A stretch of 20,759 bases of DNA from JAPLDA01 sp043783155 (GTDB lineage Bacteria; Bacteroidota; Bacteroidia; AKYH767-A; 2013-40CM-41-45). Shown here one piece after another: positions 8,377 to 16,211 of the stretch. The notes under the pieces were generated by a model. It was not told the origin of the DNA. It saw nothing but the letters and a program-made list of their open reading frames with translations, and did not search any database. Made by a program: the position numbers and the translations under genes. The stretch's first letter is position 1. Each line of letters begins with the position of its first letter. The stretch lies in the NCBI GenBank assembly GCA_043783155.1, contig JAYVZS010000134.1, positions 1 through 20,759 of the forward strand. Reading direction: 5' to 3'.

Positions 8377-8401
8377 AATCCTGAATGCAGATTTTCTTCT
8401 T
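8365..8401. terminator. Possible bidirectional terminator between convergent genes
   Basis: AGAAGTAAAATC (8369-8380) pairs with GATTTTCTTCT (8390-8400) with one bulged T and a 9-nt loop. An alternative stem ATTCAG/CTGAAT overlaps it. It spans the stop of the + strand gene and the end of the desaturase gene. The stem is AT-rich, so it would be weak. Confidence 0.35.
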
Positions 8402-9467
8402 AATTCTTCCCAAGATGTTTCATGAACCTGAAGTGGGAATTGACAGCAGCGGATAAAGTCGGGTAATGAATGTACTCCAGGTTGTATTCCGCGCAACACT
8501 CTTCTACAAACTTGCTGATGACAGGATAATGCACATGACTGATTTTAGGAAACAGATGATGTTCAATCTGAAAATTCAACCCACCCGCAAACCATGAAAT
8601 AACTTTGTTCCTTGTCGCAAAGTTTGCTGTTGTCCGAACCTGATGTACCGCCCACTCCTGCTCAATCTTTTGCGCATCATGGTTGGCGTCTACAAAGTGT
8701 GTGTCTTCTACTACATGCGCCAGTTGAAAAACCATGGCAAGCACAAATCCTTCAACAAGATGCATCACGGAGAAACCAATGAGCCATGGAATAGCACCGA
8801 CAAAATAAATCGGGACGGCAACATAAAACACGACATACAATACTTTACTCATCCAGAAAATGAAATGTTCTTTGGTGTTGAGATTTTTCATGGGAATGTC
8901 GATTACCCTCCGCTGAAAATATTTTACAAAGTCGAGGAAAAATACCCAAAGAAAAGATGAGAGCGCATAGACAAGCACACTGTAAATATGTTGGTATCGG
9001 TGCATCTTCAAACGCTTCTGTGATTCACATTGACGAATAACCGGGGCCTTGTGAATATCGTCATCAATACCGTCGACATTGGTATAGGTATGATGAATGA
9101 TGTTGTGTTTCATCTTCCAGATAAAAGCGTTTCCGCCAAGACAGTTGATCGAAAGTCCCATCGTGTTATTTACCCACTTCTTCGTTGAATAACTTCCGTG
9201 ACATGCATCATGCATCACGTTAAAGCCGATGCTCGCGCAGGTAAACCCAAGAAGCGCGCAAAGCGACAAAGCTATTACCGGATTCAGATGCAAAAAAAGT
9301 AATGCAGAATAAATAGCTATTGCAGCCGGGATGAGGGTGAACGTCTTGATGTACAACTTAAAATTTCCCGTTGTACGGATTTTATTCTCCCTGAAATATT
9401 TTTCAACTTTCGATTTTAAAGAATCAAAAAATACGCTGTCCTTGTTATTGAAAGTGACCTTTGCCAT
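8400..9467 (-). CDS. Membrane fatty acid (acyl-CoA/acyl-lipid) desaturase, QIEHH type
   Basis: A membrane-bound di-iron desaturase that inserts a double bond into fatty acyl chains. The three histidine boxes are complete: HDACH (86-90), HNIIHH (121-126) and QIEHH (300-304). A Gln replacing the first His of box 3 is typical of front-end desaturases and of bacterial proteins annotated as linoleoyl-CoA desaturase. There is no fused cytochrome b5 domain: the N-terminus begins directly with MAKVTFNNKDSVFF. Hydrophobic pairs at about 42-85 and 160-180/205-250 fit four membrane spans. Length 355 is normal. It lies 69 bp downstream of an SDR gene on the same strand and may share its transcript. A weak -7-like TATATTTA (9489-9482) precedes it. 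The product is probably used for membrane fluidity; regioselectivity cannot be read from the sequence. Confidence 0.93.
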   Translation of the reverse strand: MAKVTFNNKDSVFFDSLKSKVEKYFRENKIRTTGNFKLYIKTFTLIPAAIAIYSALLFLHLNPVIALSLCALLGFTCASIGFNVMHDACHGSYSTKKWVNNTMGLSINCLGGNAFIWKMKHNIIHHTYTNVDGIDDDIHKAPVIRQCESQKRLKMHRYQHIYSVLVYALSSFLWVFFLDFVKYFQRRVIDIPMKNLNTKEHFIFWMSKVLYVVFYVAVPIYFVGAIPWLIGFSVMHLVEGFVLAMVFQLAHVVEDTHFVDANHDAQKIEQEWAVHQVRTTANFATRNKVISWFAGGLNFQIEHHLFPKISHVHYPVISKFVEECCAEYNLEYIHYPTLSAAVNSHFRFMKHLGKN

Positions 9468-9536
9468 GGAGTGATTTTATGTAAATATAGGTTTCTTTTT
9501 TTAATATCGAACATGATGATCAGAAAGGGGTTCTTT

Positions 9537-10337
9537 TCAGAATGGAGAATCAGGTTCTTTCGACAGGTGATGGTAGACCATTCGATCCATGAAAGAAGGA
9601 AAAAATTTATCAATCCAAACTGTAAGCTTTCCGTTTGTTGTGAGGATAAGATCACGTTTACGGTTTACAACTGCCTGGTAAATTTTTTGTGCTACCTCAT
9701 CCGGCAACATCATCTTTTTCTCATCACGTGGCGATTCGCCTTGTGGGCTCCCGTCTTTTGACAGCGACGCTTTGCGAATGTCAGAAGCTGTAAAGCCCGG
9801 GCAAGCAACCAGCACATGCAAATTTTTTTTCAAATTCTCTATACGCACCGATTCTAAAAATCCTTCCATCGCGAACTTAGATACCGAGTAACCGGAACGC
9901 CCCGGCAAACCTTTTTTTCCCGCGATGGAAGAAATGCCAACCAAACTACCTTTGCTTTTCAACAAATGAGGAAGCGCATACTTCGTACAAAAAACGGTTC
10001 CCCAGAAATTCGTATTCATCAATTGACGAAGTACATCCAGATCAACATCAGCAAACAAGGCACGCATGGAAAGTCCTGCGTTGCAAATGAGCACATCAAT
10101 GCCGCCGAAATGTCTTACCGTTTCATCAACCAATCGTTTGCACTCTTCTTCTTTACTTACATCCGTGATTAGTTTGAATACGACACCATGTTTCTTTAAA
10201 TCATTTTCAACGTCGCTGAGTTTATCAAAATTGCGCGAAGCGAGGACGACCTTCGATCCTGCCTTCACAAAAAATTCCGCGCATGCTTTCCCGATGCCTG
10301 ACGACGCTCCTGTTATGATAACAACTTTATTTTTCAT
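9537..10337 (-). CDS. Classical short-chain dehydrogenase/reductase (SDR)
   Basis: An NAD(P)(H)-dependent oxidoreductase with a Rossmann fold. It has the cofactor motif TGASSGIG (9-16), the NAG motif (86-88), N110, catalytic serine in the ISSIAG stretch (S136 or S137) and the YSVSK active site (Y150, K154). Following R36 in ASRN suggests a preference for NADP(H). At 266 residues it is normal for a classical SDR. The C-terminal part (VWIDKFFPSFMDRMVYHH) is amphipathic and could touch membrane, as in SDRs acting on lipids. The neighbouring downstream desaturase (69 bp, same strand) also hints at a lipid substrate, but this is inference. It has an ATG start and TGA stop. Confidence 0.9.
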   Translation of the reverse strand: MKNKVVIITGASSGIGKACAEFFVKAGSKVVLASRNFDKLSDVENDLKKHGVVFKLITDVSKEEECKRLVDETVRHFGGIDVLICNAGLSMRALFADVDLDVLRQLMNTNFWGTVFCTKYALPHLLKSKGSLVGISSIAGKKGLPGRSGYSVSKFAMEGFLESVRIENLKKNLHVLVACPGFTASDIRKASLSKDGSPQGESPRDEKKMMLPDEVAQKIYQAVVNRKRDLILTTNGKLTVWIDKFFPSFMDRMVYHHLSKEPDSPF

Positions 10338-10342
10338 TTAAA

Positions 10343-10377
10343 AGTACCAAGTATTAAGTATAGAGTATAAAGTAACA
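10343..10377. repeat. Degenerate period-7 tandem repeat upstream of the SDR gene
   Basis: Five consecutive 7-bp units are readable: AGTACCA, AGTATTA, AGTATAG, AGTATAA, AGTAACA. They begin 6 bp upstream of the SDR start codon and so form its 5' untranslated/promoter region. The unit resembles those at 7881-7981. Confidence 0.6.
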
Positions 10378-10443
10378 CGATTGTCCGAGTAACATTCTTG
10401 TAGGTTTGAATATACCGTCAATATTAGTTTCTCTTTTACCGGC

Positions 10444-10462
10444 CTAACCCCAACCCTTCTCC
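10444..10462. repeat. Partial copy of the ACCCCAACCCTTCTCC repeat
   Basis: CTAACCCCAACCCTTCTCC matches the left arm of the two hairpin copies at 12058-12097 and 13008-13050. The right arm is missing or decayed. It lies between glcD-like and SDR genes on the minus strand. Confidence 0.45.
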
Positions 10463-10488
10463 GATTCACCCCGTTCACCGTTTCATGA

Positions 10489-11904
10489 TCATGACTTCAC
10501 AACATCAGGAAAAATCTTCCCTGGATTAAGTATACCATTCGGATCAAAAACATTTTTAATTCCTTTCATCAGGTTCATCTGTACTTGACTAAACGCAATG
10601 TCGAGATAATTTTTCTGAACATAGCCGATGCCATGTTCACCTGAAATGGTCCCGCCTAATTTTACGCACAATTGAAAAATTTCCCGGACGCCAAGAGGTA
10701 CTTTGTTATTCCAGTCCTCATCCGACATCTCTTCTTTGATGATATTGACATGCAGGTTGCCGTCGCCGGCATGACCGTAACAAACGCTTCTGAAACCATA
10801 CTTTACCCCTATTTCTTTTACACCTCTTAATAACGCCGGCAATTCTCCGCGCGGAACAACAGTATCTTCTTCTTTGTAAACTGAATGTGATTTCACTGCT
10901 TCTCCCGCTGATCGTCTTGCTCTCCACAAATCTGTTTTCTGCTGTGCCGTATCGGCAAAAAGAATTTCATCACAATCATGCTGCGTTAATATTTCTGAAA
11001 TCGTTTCACATTCCTGCATCAGCACTTCTTTGTTATTACCATCTACTTCAACAATGAGATGAGCCTGTATATTTTCTTTTAACGGAATTTTTACATCTAC
11101 GAATTTCATCACGTACTCGATGCATTCACGTTCCATAAACTCAAGTGCAGATGGAGTAATTCCCGATTTGAAAATAGCCGCCACCGCTTCGCACGCTTTC
11201 TCTGCACTGAAAAAAGGAACGAGCATCAACAGGTTTTCCTTTGGCAAAGGAACCAAACGAAAAATAATTTTTGTGATGATGCCCAATGTGCCTTCGCTTC
11301 CAATAAGTAATTGAGTAAGATTATATCCCGTTGAATTCTTCAACACATTCGCGCCGGTCCATATAGTTTCTCCGGATGGCAAAACCAATTCCATATTCAA
11401 AACATAATCTTTTGTAACACCATACTTCACAGCTTTCGGCCCGCCAGCACATTCGGCAAGATTACCACCAAGAAAACAACTTCCTTTACTGGCAGGATCT
11501 GGCGGGTAGTACAACCCTTTTTCGATGACTGCTTCCTGGAAAACCTGGTTGATGACACCGGGCTCAACAGTTGCCTGGAAATTTTTTTCATCAATGCTGA
11601 TGATTTTATTGAAACGTTCCATCGAAAGCAATACTCCACCATGAACAGGCAACGCACCGCCACTCAATCCTGTACCGGCTCCGCGTGGTGTAACCGGAAT
11701 TAATTCCTTGTTACAGATTTTCATGACAGAGGAAACTTCTTCCGTGGATGCCGGTTTCAAAACCACTTCAGGAAGGAAACTCAAATCTTCAGTATAGTCG
11801 TGCGAATAATTCAGGCGTTGTTCGTCACTGATCAACACATGATCTTCTCCGAGCACTTTCCTGAATTGTTCCAGGATAATTTTATTGATGCGATTGAATT
11901 GCAA
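10489..11904 (-). CDS. FAD-linked 2-hydroxyacid oxidase/dehydrogenase, GlcD-like
   Basis: A flavoprotein of the VAO/PCMH family that oxidises a D-2-hydroxy acid (glycolate or D-lactate in characterised relatives) and passes electrons on. The FAD-binding half has PRGAGTGLSGG (73-83), EPGV (114-117) and IGSEGTLGIIT (201-211). The C-terminal cap has YGHAGDGNLH (376-385), SGEHGIG (421-427) and PNGILNPGK (455-463). Length 471 fits GlcD (about 470-500). No glcE or glcF, and no fused Fe-S domain, lie nearby, so a stand-alone D-lactate/glycolate dehydrogenase is as likely as a GlcDEF subunit. The start is TTG at 11904: there is no in-frame ATG until residue 61, which would delete conserved sequence. 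A -7 element (TATTTTTG) lies 26-33 bp upstream of the TTG. Confidence 0.92.
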   Translation of the reverse strand: MQFNRINKIILEQFRKVLGEDHVLISDEQRLNYSHDYTEDLSFLPEVVLKPASTEEVSSVMKICNKELIPVTPRGAGTGLSGGALPVHGGVLLSMERFNKIISIDEKNFQATVEPGVINQVFQEAVIEKGLYYPPDPASKGSCFLGGNLAECAGGPKAVKYGVTKDYVLNMELVLPSGETIWTGANVLKNSTGYNLTQLLIGSEGTLGIITKIIFRLVPLPKENLLMLVPFFSAEKACEAVAAIFKSGITPSALEFMERECIEYVMKFVDVKIPLKENIQAHLIVEVDGNNKEVLMQECETISEILTQHDCDEILFADTAQQKTDLWRARRSAGEAVKSHSVYKEEDTVVPRGELPALLRGVKEIGVKYGFRSVCYGHAGDGNLHVNIIKEEMSDEDWNNKVPLGVREIFQLCVKLGGTISGEHGIGYVQKNYLDIAFSQVQMNLMKGIKNVFDPNGILNPGKIFPDVVKS

Positions 11905-11929
11905 GGTGTAATAGAATTAATTCGAAAGA

Positions 11930-11937
11930 CAAAAATA
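11930..11937 (-). promoter_or_regulatory. -7 promoter element of the GlcD-like gene
   Basis: On the minus strand the sequence reads TATTTTTG, an exact TAnnTTTG match, 26 nt before the TTG start. A TTTG 17 nt further upstream is a possible -33 with a short spacer. Just downstream lies AGAATTAATTCGA (11913-11925), shared with the leader of the lysyl-oxidase gene. Confidence 0.5.
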
Positions 11938-12057
11938 AGATCAAACGGAATTCGCAAACCGGTTCGCGGTTTTTCTTTTCAACGTGGTTGTTTAATATAT
12001 TCTGAACGGGACAATACTTTCTGTGGACTTGAATAACTCATGAAAAAGTGTCTGTTT

Positions 12058-12097
12058 TGACCTCACCCAACCCTTCTCCTAAGGGAGATTGGTTAAC
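12058..12097. repeat. Dispersed hairpin repeat, TGACCTCACCC family, copy 2
   Basis: Starts TGACCTCACCC, then AACCCTTCTCC, a short loop, and GGGAGATTGGTT as the return arm. The same layout recurs at 13008-13050. It lies in the 254-bp gap between proC and the GlcD-like gene, which otherwise holds only the GlcD promoter and no gene. Confidence 0.65.
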
Positions 12098-12158
12098 GCG
12101 ATGAATGAAAAGATTGTTATTTTTCGGGACACTAGTTTTATTAAAAAAATACATGGTA

Positions 12159-12959
12159 TTATTTTGACAATTCAGCAGCTCGATCGCGCGCACGAACAAT
12201 TCCCTTTTGAATAGTAGCGCCAAGTTGCTCTGTATTAAAAACAGCGAATGCCGCTTCGGTAGTTCCGCCTTTTGAAGCGACTGCCCTGATCAATTCATCC
12301 AATGATTTATTCGCATTGTTGATGAGGTGAAAAGAACCAAGCATCGTCTGTTTTACCAGCATGACTGCCACGGATTCATCAAAGCCCATCTGCTTTCCGG
12401 CTTCGATCATGTTTTTAACAAAATAGAAAAAATAAGCGGGACCGCTTCCACTCAATGCTGTAACGGCATCAAGCAAATCTTCGTTTTCAAAAAATACTGT
12501 CCGACCCGTTGTGGCCAGAAGATTTTCGGCCTTCCTTACCTATTCAATGGATACATCATTACCTGACGTGAACGCAGTCATTCCCATACCAAGTTCAGCC
12601 GGTGAATTCGGCATTGCACGAATGATTTTTTTATGATCGAGGGCACCTGCAATTTTTTCAATCTTCATTCCCGCCATAATCGAAAGAAGAATACAGTTGG
12701 GTTTTAAAACCGGCTTCAATTCTTTCGCAAGGACTAAAAAATCCTGCGGCTTTACTGCCAGAATTATTAAATCGCTCTCACCGATTTTGGGATCACTCAC
12801 AACTACCACTTCCCCGATATTTAATTTGCTGAGTTCATCCATTCTTGCTTCATTTTTTTCAACGAGCAGGAGGTTCGAACGATTTACAATTTCATATTTC
12901 AGGAAGGCACGGGCGTAAATCAATCCCATGTTACCACAACCGACAATCGTAATTTTCAT
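12159..12959 (-). pseudogene. proC: Pyrroline-5-carboxylate reductase, interrupted by an in-frame amber codon
   Basis: P5C reductase makes proline from pyrroline-5-carboxylate using NAD(P)H. Read from ATG 12959, the frame has 266 codons, close to E. coli ProC (269). The Rossmann motif GCGNMG is at 7-12 and RAMPNSPAELG follows near 115-125. Codon 140 is TAG (12542-12540). The same frame then continues with VRKAENLLATTGRTVFF, the family signature DAVTALSGSGPAYFF, GGTTEAAF and a normal TAA at 12161-12159. All conserved segments are intact, so the gene has one nonsense change and no frameshift. No ATG supports a separate second gene. The stop falls where homologs have a helix residue (Lys, Gln or Glu would each be one base away). 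It could be a recent null mutation, a minor strain variant or a base-calling error. A -7 element TACTTTTG lies 24-31 nt upstream, and a hairpin repeat lies beyond it. Confidence 0.9.
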
Positions 12960-12982
12960 AGATGAATAATTTATTTTATCAC

Positions 12983-12990
12983 CAAAAGTA
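12983..12990 (-). promoter_or_regulatory. -7 promoter element of proC
   Basis: On the minus strand the sequence reads TACTTTTG, an exact TAnnTTTG match, 23 nt before the ATG at 12959. This supports that ATG rather than the upstream in-frame codon at 13016. No clear -33 is visible. Confidence 0.55.
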
Positions 12991-13007
12991 AATGAATAAT
13001 CTGAAGT

Positions 13008-13050
13008 TGACCTCACCCCAATCCCTCTCCAAGGGGAGAGTGGGTTAGTT
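13008..13050. repeat. Dispersed hairpin repeat, TGACCTCACCC family, copy 3
   Basis: TGACCTCACCCC, then AATCCCTCTCC, AA, then GGGGAGAG and TGGGTTAGTT. The inner stem CTCTCC/GGAGAG is perfect, and the outer AACCC-type pairing is imperfect. It shares its first 11 bases with copy 2. It sits just upstream of the proC promoter and downstream of the lysyl-oxidase gene, so it could also help end transcription of the latter. Confidence 0.65.
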
Positions 13051-13164
13051 TGTCATATCAATAGATGTCCTTAGAGATGAATATCTTTCCGGAAAATGGA
13101 ATTATTTCTTGAAAAAAAACCGATTGAATAAACTATCGCTTTTGATTTTTTTATCGCTACTATC

Positions 13165-14997
13165 TTACTTCAAAAAAACGATCCGCTTTGCCAGATTCGT
13201 TACAGAAGATGTAAGATGAATGGAATACACTCCGCTGGCAAGATTCATTTGTGTCGCGTCAATCACATATTGATGACTACCCATGTTCAGCGACTCATCA
13301 GTCAATACACGAATTGATTTACCATAGGCGTCAAACAATTCCAACTTCACAGGTGAACGTTTCGACATGCTGAAATCAATTTTTATCCGGTCGGAAGAAG
13401 GATTTGGAAAAACATTCAGACTATAAACATCCTGCTCTCTCTCCACCATGCCTAACATAGTAATGTCAATCGTATCGACTCGTTGTTGCATGCCGCAACG
13501 GTTGAAGGCTGTCAGTACAATGGTATAAATTCCAGTGTTTGCATACGTGTGAACAGGATTGATAGCTGTATCCGTTATAGCGTCTCCAAAATTCCAGCTT
13601 ACAGAATCAAAATCCGATGAGCCGTTTGTAAATGTAATGGTATTCGCGTTTCCGGTGTAAGAAAAGTTAACAGATGGAAACGGAAGAGATAGCTGGTGAA
13701 CAAGCGTCAATGGAACCGATGCCCAGTTATTGTGATCGTTGGATTCAAGAATCCAGTTATTAGGATCCGTGATCGATACAAGGTAATAGGCACCATTGCA
13801 AAGACTATCAAGGTGAATCCAGTTACCGGGCGTATGTTCATCGTACACATCATAATTGCCGACATAAATTCCCTGGTCGATGCCGCAACCCGAAACCGCT
13901 CCCATCCCGTAATTAGCAATGTTTTGCCGACCCAAAGGATTGCCTGCCGAATCTGCGCAATAACCATTTCCATTGATTGCACAGAACCCTATATTAATAA
14001 GGCAATAACTTTGTTTGGAGCTCTCACCGATAATCGGCCAGTCAGGAGGATCAAGTCCGAAAACAGGCCTGCGAACAGTATACACAGCCCATTGATCAAG
14101 ATGCGTATGAAAGTGTGTCGGATGATAACTCATCGTACCCGCATGTCGTTGCCATTGAGTTACCGTTCCGTTACTTTTATGATAGATGGTTTGCATCACC
14201 AACTGTTTTGGCGGCAAGTTGGTAAGCGGACAAAGAGTAGTTGAACAAGGGACAGGTACTGTATCACAAAAACAAGAATCGATACCATGAATTTCGAGCG
14301 GGCCCCATCCAATGTTTGGTGTAGAGTTGTCAACAAAAAGAGTATCTGCAAATTCATACGTACCATTTAATAATGCAGCCGCGGAAGCTATCATGTCAGG
14401 AAGTAAATCGCAATCCTGAGTACCGTCAGGACATCTGCATGACGTAACATCAGTGGTGCTGCATGGAGCTGAAGTATGTGGCGACGGACTGTTACCGAAA
14501 GTCAGATCAAAAGTCGTTACTGAACCGCTATCACCGGCTGAAAGATCAGTAACAACGAGACGCCATGTTCCGTTGGGATTTCTGCCATTGTTAAAAAGGA
14601 ATAGATCTCCTTCAGGGTCAAACTCACCGGTAAAAGGATTCTGTCCATTTGTAATTAGCCCGTTGGCACTATGCCCGCGAAAACATGTTGATGTATAATT
14701 AATTTGTCCAACACCACCGTTGCGATACGACAGCAAAACAACAAAACTATCAGGACTCATCAATTTTATTTCAAGATCCTGATCATAGTGATGTGTAATG
14801 TTGAGGCAAATACGTTCAAGTCCGAATGTAGCAGAATCAATTGTTGAGGGAAGGCCCGATACGACGCATGAAAAGTAAGCAGGGTCAGGACTGATGCCAT
14901 TGAAATCGGGAATACTACCACCGGTTCCATTAAATGTCTGGGCATTCAATGTAATACTGACCAGGAAAAGGAAAAGAGCAAGTATATTTTTTTTCAC
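13165..14997 (-). CDS. T9SS-exported multidomain protein: P domain, lysyl oxidase domain, PKD, type A sorting domain
   Basis: A 610-residue secreted protein. A signal peptide (1-19, cleavage near NA/QT) is followed by a P/Homo B-type beta-sandwich (about 25-168, ending GTWRLVVTDLSAGDSGSV). A lysyl-oxidase-like copper amine oxidase domain follows (about 190-432), then a PKD domain (about 441-515, VSWNFGD...PVHTYANTGIYTI) and a T9SS type A sorting domain (about 525-610, LNVFPNPSSDRIKIDF). Lysyl oxidases oxidise Lys epsilon-amines to allysine using copper and a Lys-Tyr quinone cofactor. The copper motif HFHTH (H295, H297, H299) matches HxHxH. K328 in KQSYC and Y385 in YDVYDEHTPGNW align with the cofactor Lys and Tyr of human LOX (K320, Y355). 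The stretch DPNNWILESNDHNNW matches the family's C-terminal signature. It probably acts on the cell surface or after release. The start is GTG, followed by KKNILALF. A -7-like TATTTTTA precedes it. Confidence 0.85.
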   Translation of the reverse strand: MKKNILALFLFLVSITLNAQTFNGTGGSIPDFNGISPDPAYFSCVVSGLPSTIDSATFGLERICLNITHHYDQDLEIKLMSPDSFVVLLSYRNGGVGQINYTSTCFRGHSANGLITNGQNPFTGEFDPEGDLFLFNNGRNPNGTWRLVVTDLSAGDSGSVTTFDLTFGNSPSPHTSAPCSTTDVTSCRCPDGTQDCDLLPDMIASAAALLNGTYEFADTLFVDNSTPNIGWGPLEIHGIDSCFCDTVPVPCSTTLCPLTNLPPKQLVMQTIYHKSNGTVTQWQRHAGTMSYHPTHFHTHLDQWAVYTVRRPVFGLDPPDWPIIGESSKQSYCLINIGFCAINGNGYCADSAGNPLGRQNIANYGMGAVSGCGIDQGIYVGNYDVYDEHTPGNWIHLDSLCNGAYYLVSITDPNNWILESNDHNNWASVPLTLVHQLSLPFPSVNFSYTGNANTITFTNGSSDFDSVSWNFGDAITDTAINPVHTYANTGIYTIVLTAFNRCGMQQRVDTIDITMLGMVEREQDVYSLNVFPNPSSDRIKIDFSMSKRSPVKLELFDAYGKSIRVLTDESLNMGSHQYVIDATQMNLASGVYSIHLTSSVTNLAKRIVFLK

Positions 14998-15022
14998 GAT
15001 TATTCGTTTAGAATTAATTCGA

Positions 15023-15030
15023 TAAAAATA
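15023..15030 (-). promoter_or_regulatory. -7-like element of the lysyl-oxidase gene
   Basis: On the minus strand the sequence reads TATTTTTA, one mismatch from TAnnTTTG, 25 nt before the GTG start. It is directly followed by TCGAATTAATTCT, the same 13-mer found downstream of the GlcD-like -7 box. Confidence 0.4.
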
Positions 15031-15148
15031 CGAAATCGAAGCACCCGTTTCAAGACATGAGGAATTATTTTTACAAAGTGAACTTGAAAGTTTCTAATCA
15101 GAATAAGTATAAATTTCTCTTACTTCGCATCCTCTTTGGAATGAAATC

Positions 15149-16159
15149 ATGGATTCAGTTACCCATACCCTGTTAGGAGCCTGTGTTGGTGAAGCGATTG
15201 CCGGTAAGAAACTTGGCAAAAAAGCTATGCTATTCGGGGCCATTGCTAACAACTTCCCCGACATTGATATTATTTCATCGCTATGGATGAATCAACCTGA
15301 CAGTCTTTTGGCTCACAGGGGCATTACTCATTCCATCCTATTCGTTATCCTGATGTCTGTTTTTGCCGGCTGGCTGATGAAGAAAATATTTTCCGGAATT
15401 AATTTTTCTCAGCAGGAATGGACGATGTTGTTTTGCATTAATTTATTTCTGCACATCTTCATTGACGCTTTTACTGCTTATGGTACCGGATGGTTCGAAC
15501 CATTCAGTCATTACCGGGTTTCTTTCAATCTTCTTTTTGTCGCAGATCCATTTTACACGATTGCCTTGCTTGTTGCATCTATTGCATTGCTTATTCTAAA
15601 AAAAAATTCTTCAAAACGATTGGCATGGACTGCCGCCGGGTTAATTATCAGTTCAATTTACATTGTGTATGCGCTGGTTCATAAATTAGAAATTGACGCG
15701 ATTGCGAAAACATCACTTCGTGATAAAAAAATACCTGCTTTCAACTTCCTGGCGACTCCTACTCCGCTAAACAATTTTTTGTGGTACATCGTCGCTCAAA
15801 ATGATTCGGGGTATAACATCGGCTACTATTCTTTTTTCGATCACACCAAAGAAATCAACTTCCACTTTATTCCCCGAAATAATTCTATGATTGAAGCAAA
15901 AAAAAATGACGATGGAGTAAAAAAACTTATTCGTTTCTCACAGGGTTATTATCATGTAGAAAAAATAAATGATACGCTTGTATTCAGCGATATTCGTTTC
16001 GGGCAGATCGGAGGATGGTATACAGGTGACGCTCCGTTTGTTTTTCAATACAAGCTTACCGAATCCGATGACAATACAATGGCGATTCAAAGCGGCAGGT
16101 TGAAAGTGTTCGAAGGAAAGGCTTTCAGGGAGATTATTGAACGGATTAAAGGCCGCTGA
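15149..16159 (+). CDS. YdjM/DUF457-family membrane protein (predicted metal-dependent hydrolase)
   Basis: An inner-membrane protein of the family often named membrane-bound metal-dependent hydrolase (YdjM/DUF457). The conserved acidic and histidine motifs are all in the N-terminal third: H6 in VTHTLLG, FPDIDI (D38, D40), HRGITHS (H56, H61) and HIFIDAF (H102, D106). These are arranged as expected for a metal centre. Hydrophobic segments occur near 25-35, 60-80, 92-110, 128-150 and 158-178. The C-terminal 150 residues are soluble and beta-rich, without a motif I recognise. The real reaction is not known for the family. It is divergent from the lysyl-oxidase gene with a 151-bp gap; TACTTCGC at 15121-15128 is a poor -7 match. 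It is followed after 82 bp by a separate promoter and T9SS gene, so it is probably monocistronic. Confidence 0.85.
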   Translation: MDSVTHTLLGACVGEAIAGKKLGKKAMLFGAIANNFPDIDIISSLWMNQPDSLLAHRGITHSILFVILMSVFAGWLMKKIFSGINFSQQEWTMLFCINLFLHIFIDAFTAYGTGWFEPFSHYRVSFNLLFVADPFYTIALLVASIALLILKKNSSKRLAWTAAGLIISSIYIVYALVHKLEIDAIAKTSLRDKKIPAFNFLATPTPLNNFLWYIVAQNDSGYNIGYYSFFDHTKEINFHFIPRNNSMIEAKKNDDGVKKLIRFSQGYYHVEKINDTLVFSDIRFGQIGGWYTGDAPFVFQYKLTESDDNTMAIQSGRLKVFEGKAFREIIERIKGR

Positions 16160-16211
16160 ATCGCCTCTCAATCCATAATCTTTTCTTCATTTCAGGGTAA
16201 CTTCAATTCAC

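Noticed and set aside
9966..10341. Two overlapping + strand frames (9966-10172 and 10066-10341)
   Set aside because: Both are antisense to the SDR gene, whose cofactor and catalytic motifs are complete; these are shadow frames.
12038..12223. A 61-codon minus strand frame at the 3' end of proC
   Set aside because: It overlaps the end of proC in another frame and runs through the hairpin repeat; no start signal or family resemblance is visible.
12540..12542. Amber codon reassignment or pyrrolysine at the proC TAG
   Set aside because: The gene at 4671-5330 ends in TAG and reading through would overlap the receptor gene, so TAG acts as a stop here. P5CR enzymes are not known to use pyrrolysine.
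13696..14244. A 182-codon + strand open frame antisense to the lysyl-oxidase gene
   Set aside because: It lies entirely inside a well-supported gene on the other strand. Its translation has no signal, motif or domain sense and is rich in Arg/Ile/Thr patterns typical of shadow frames.
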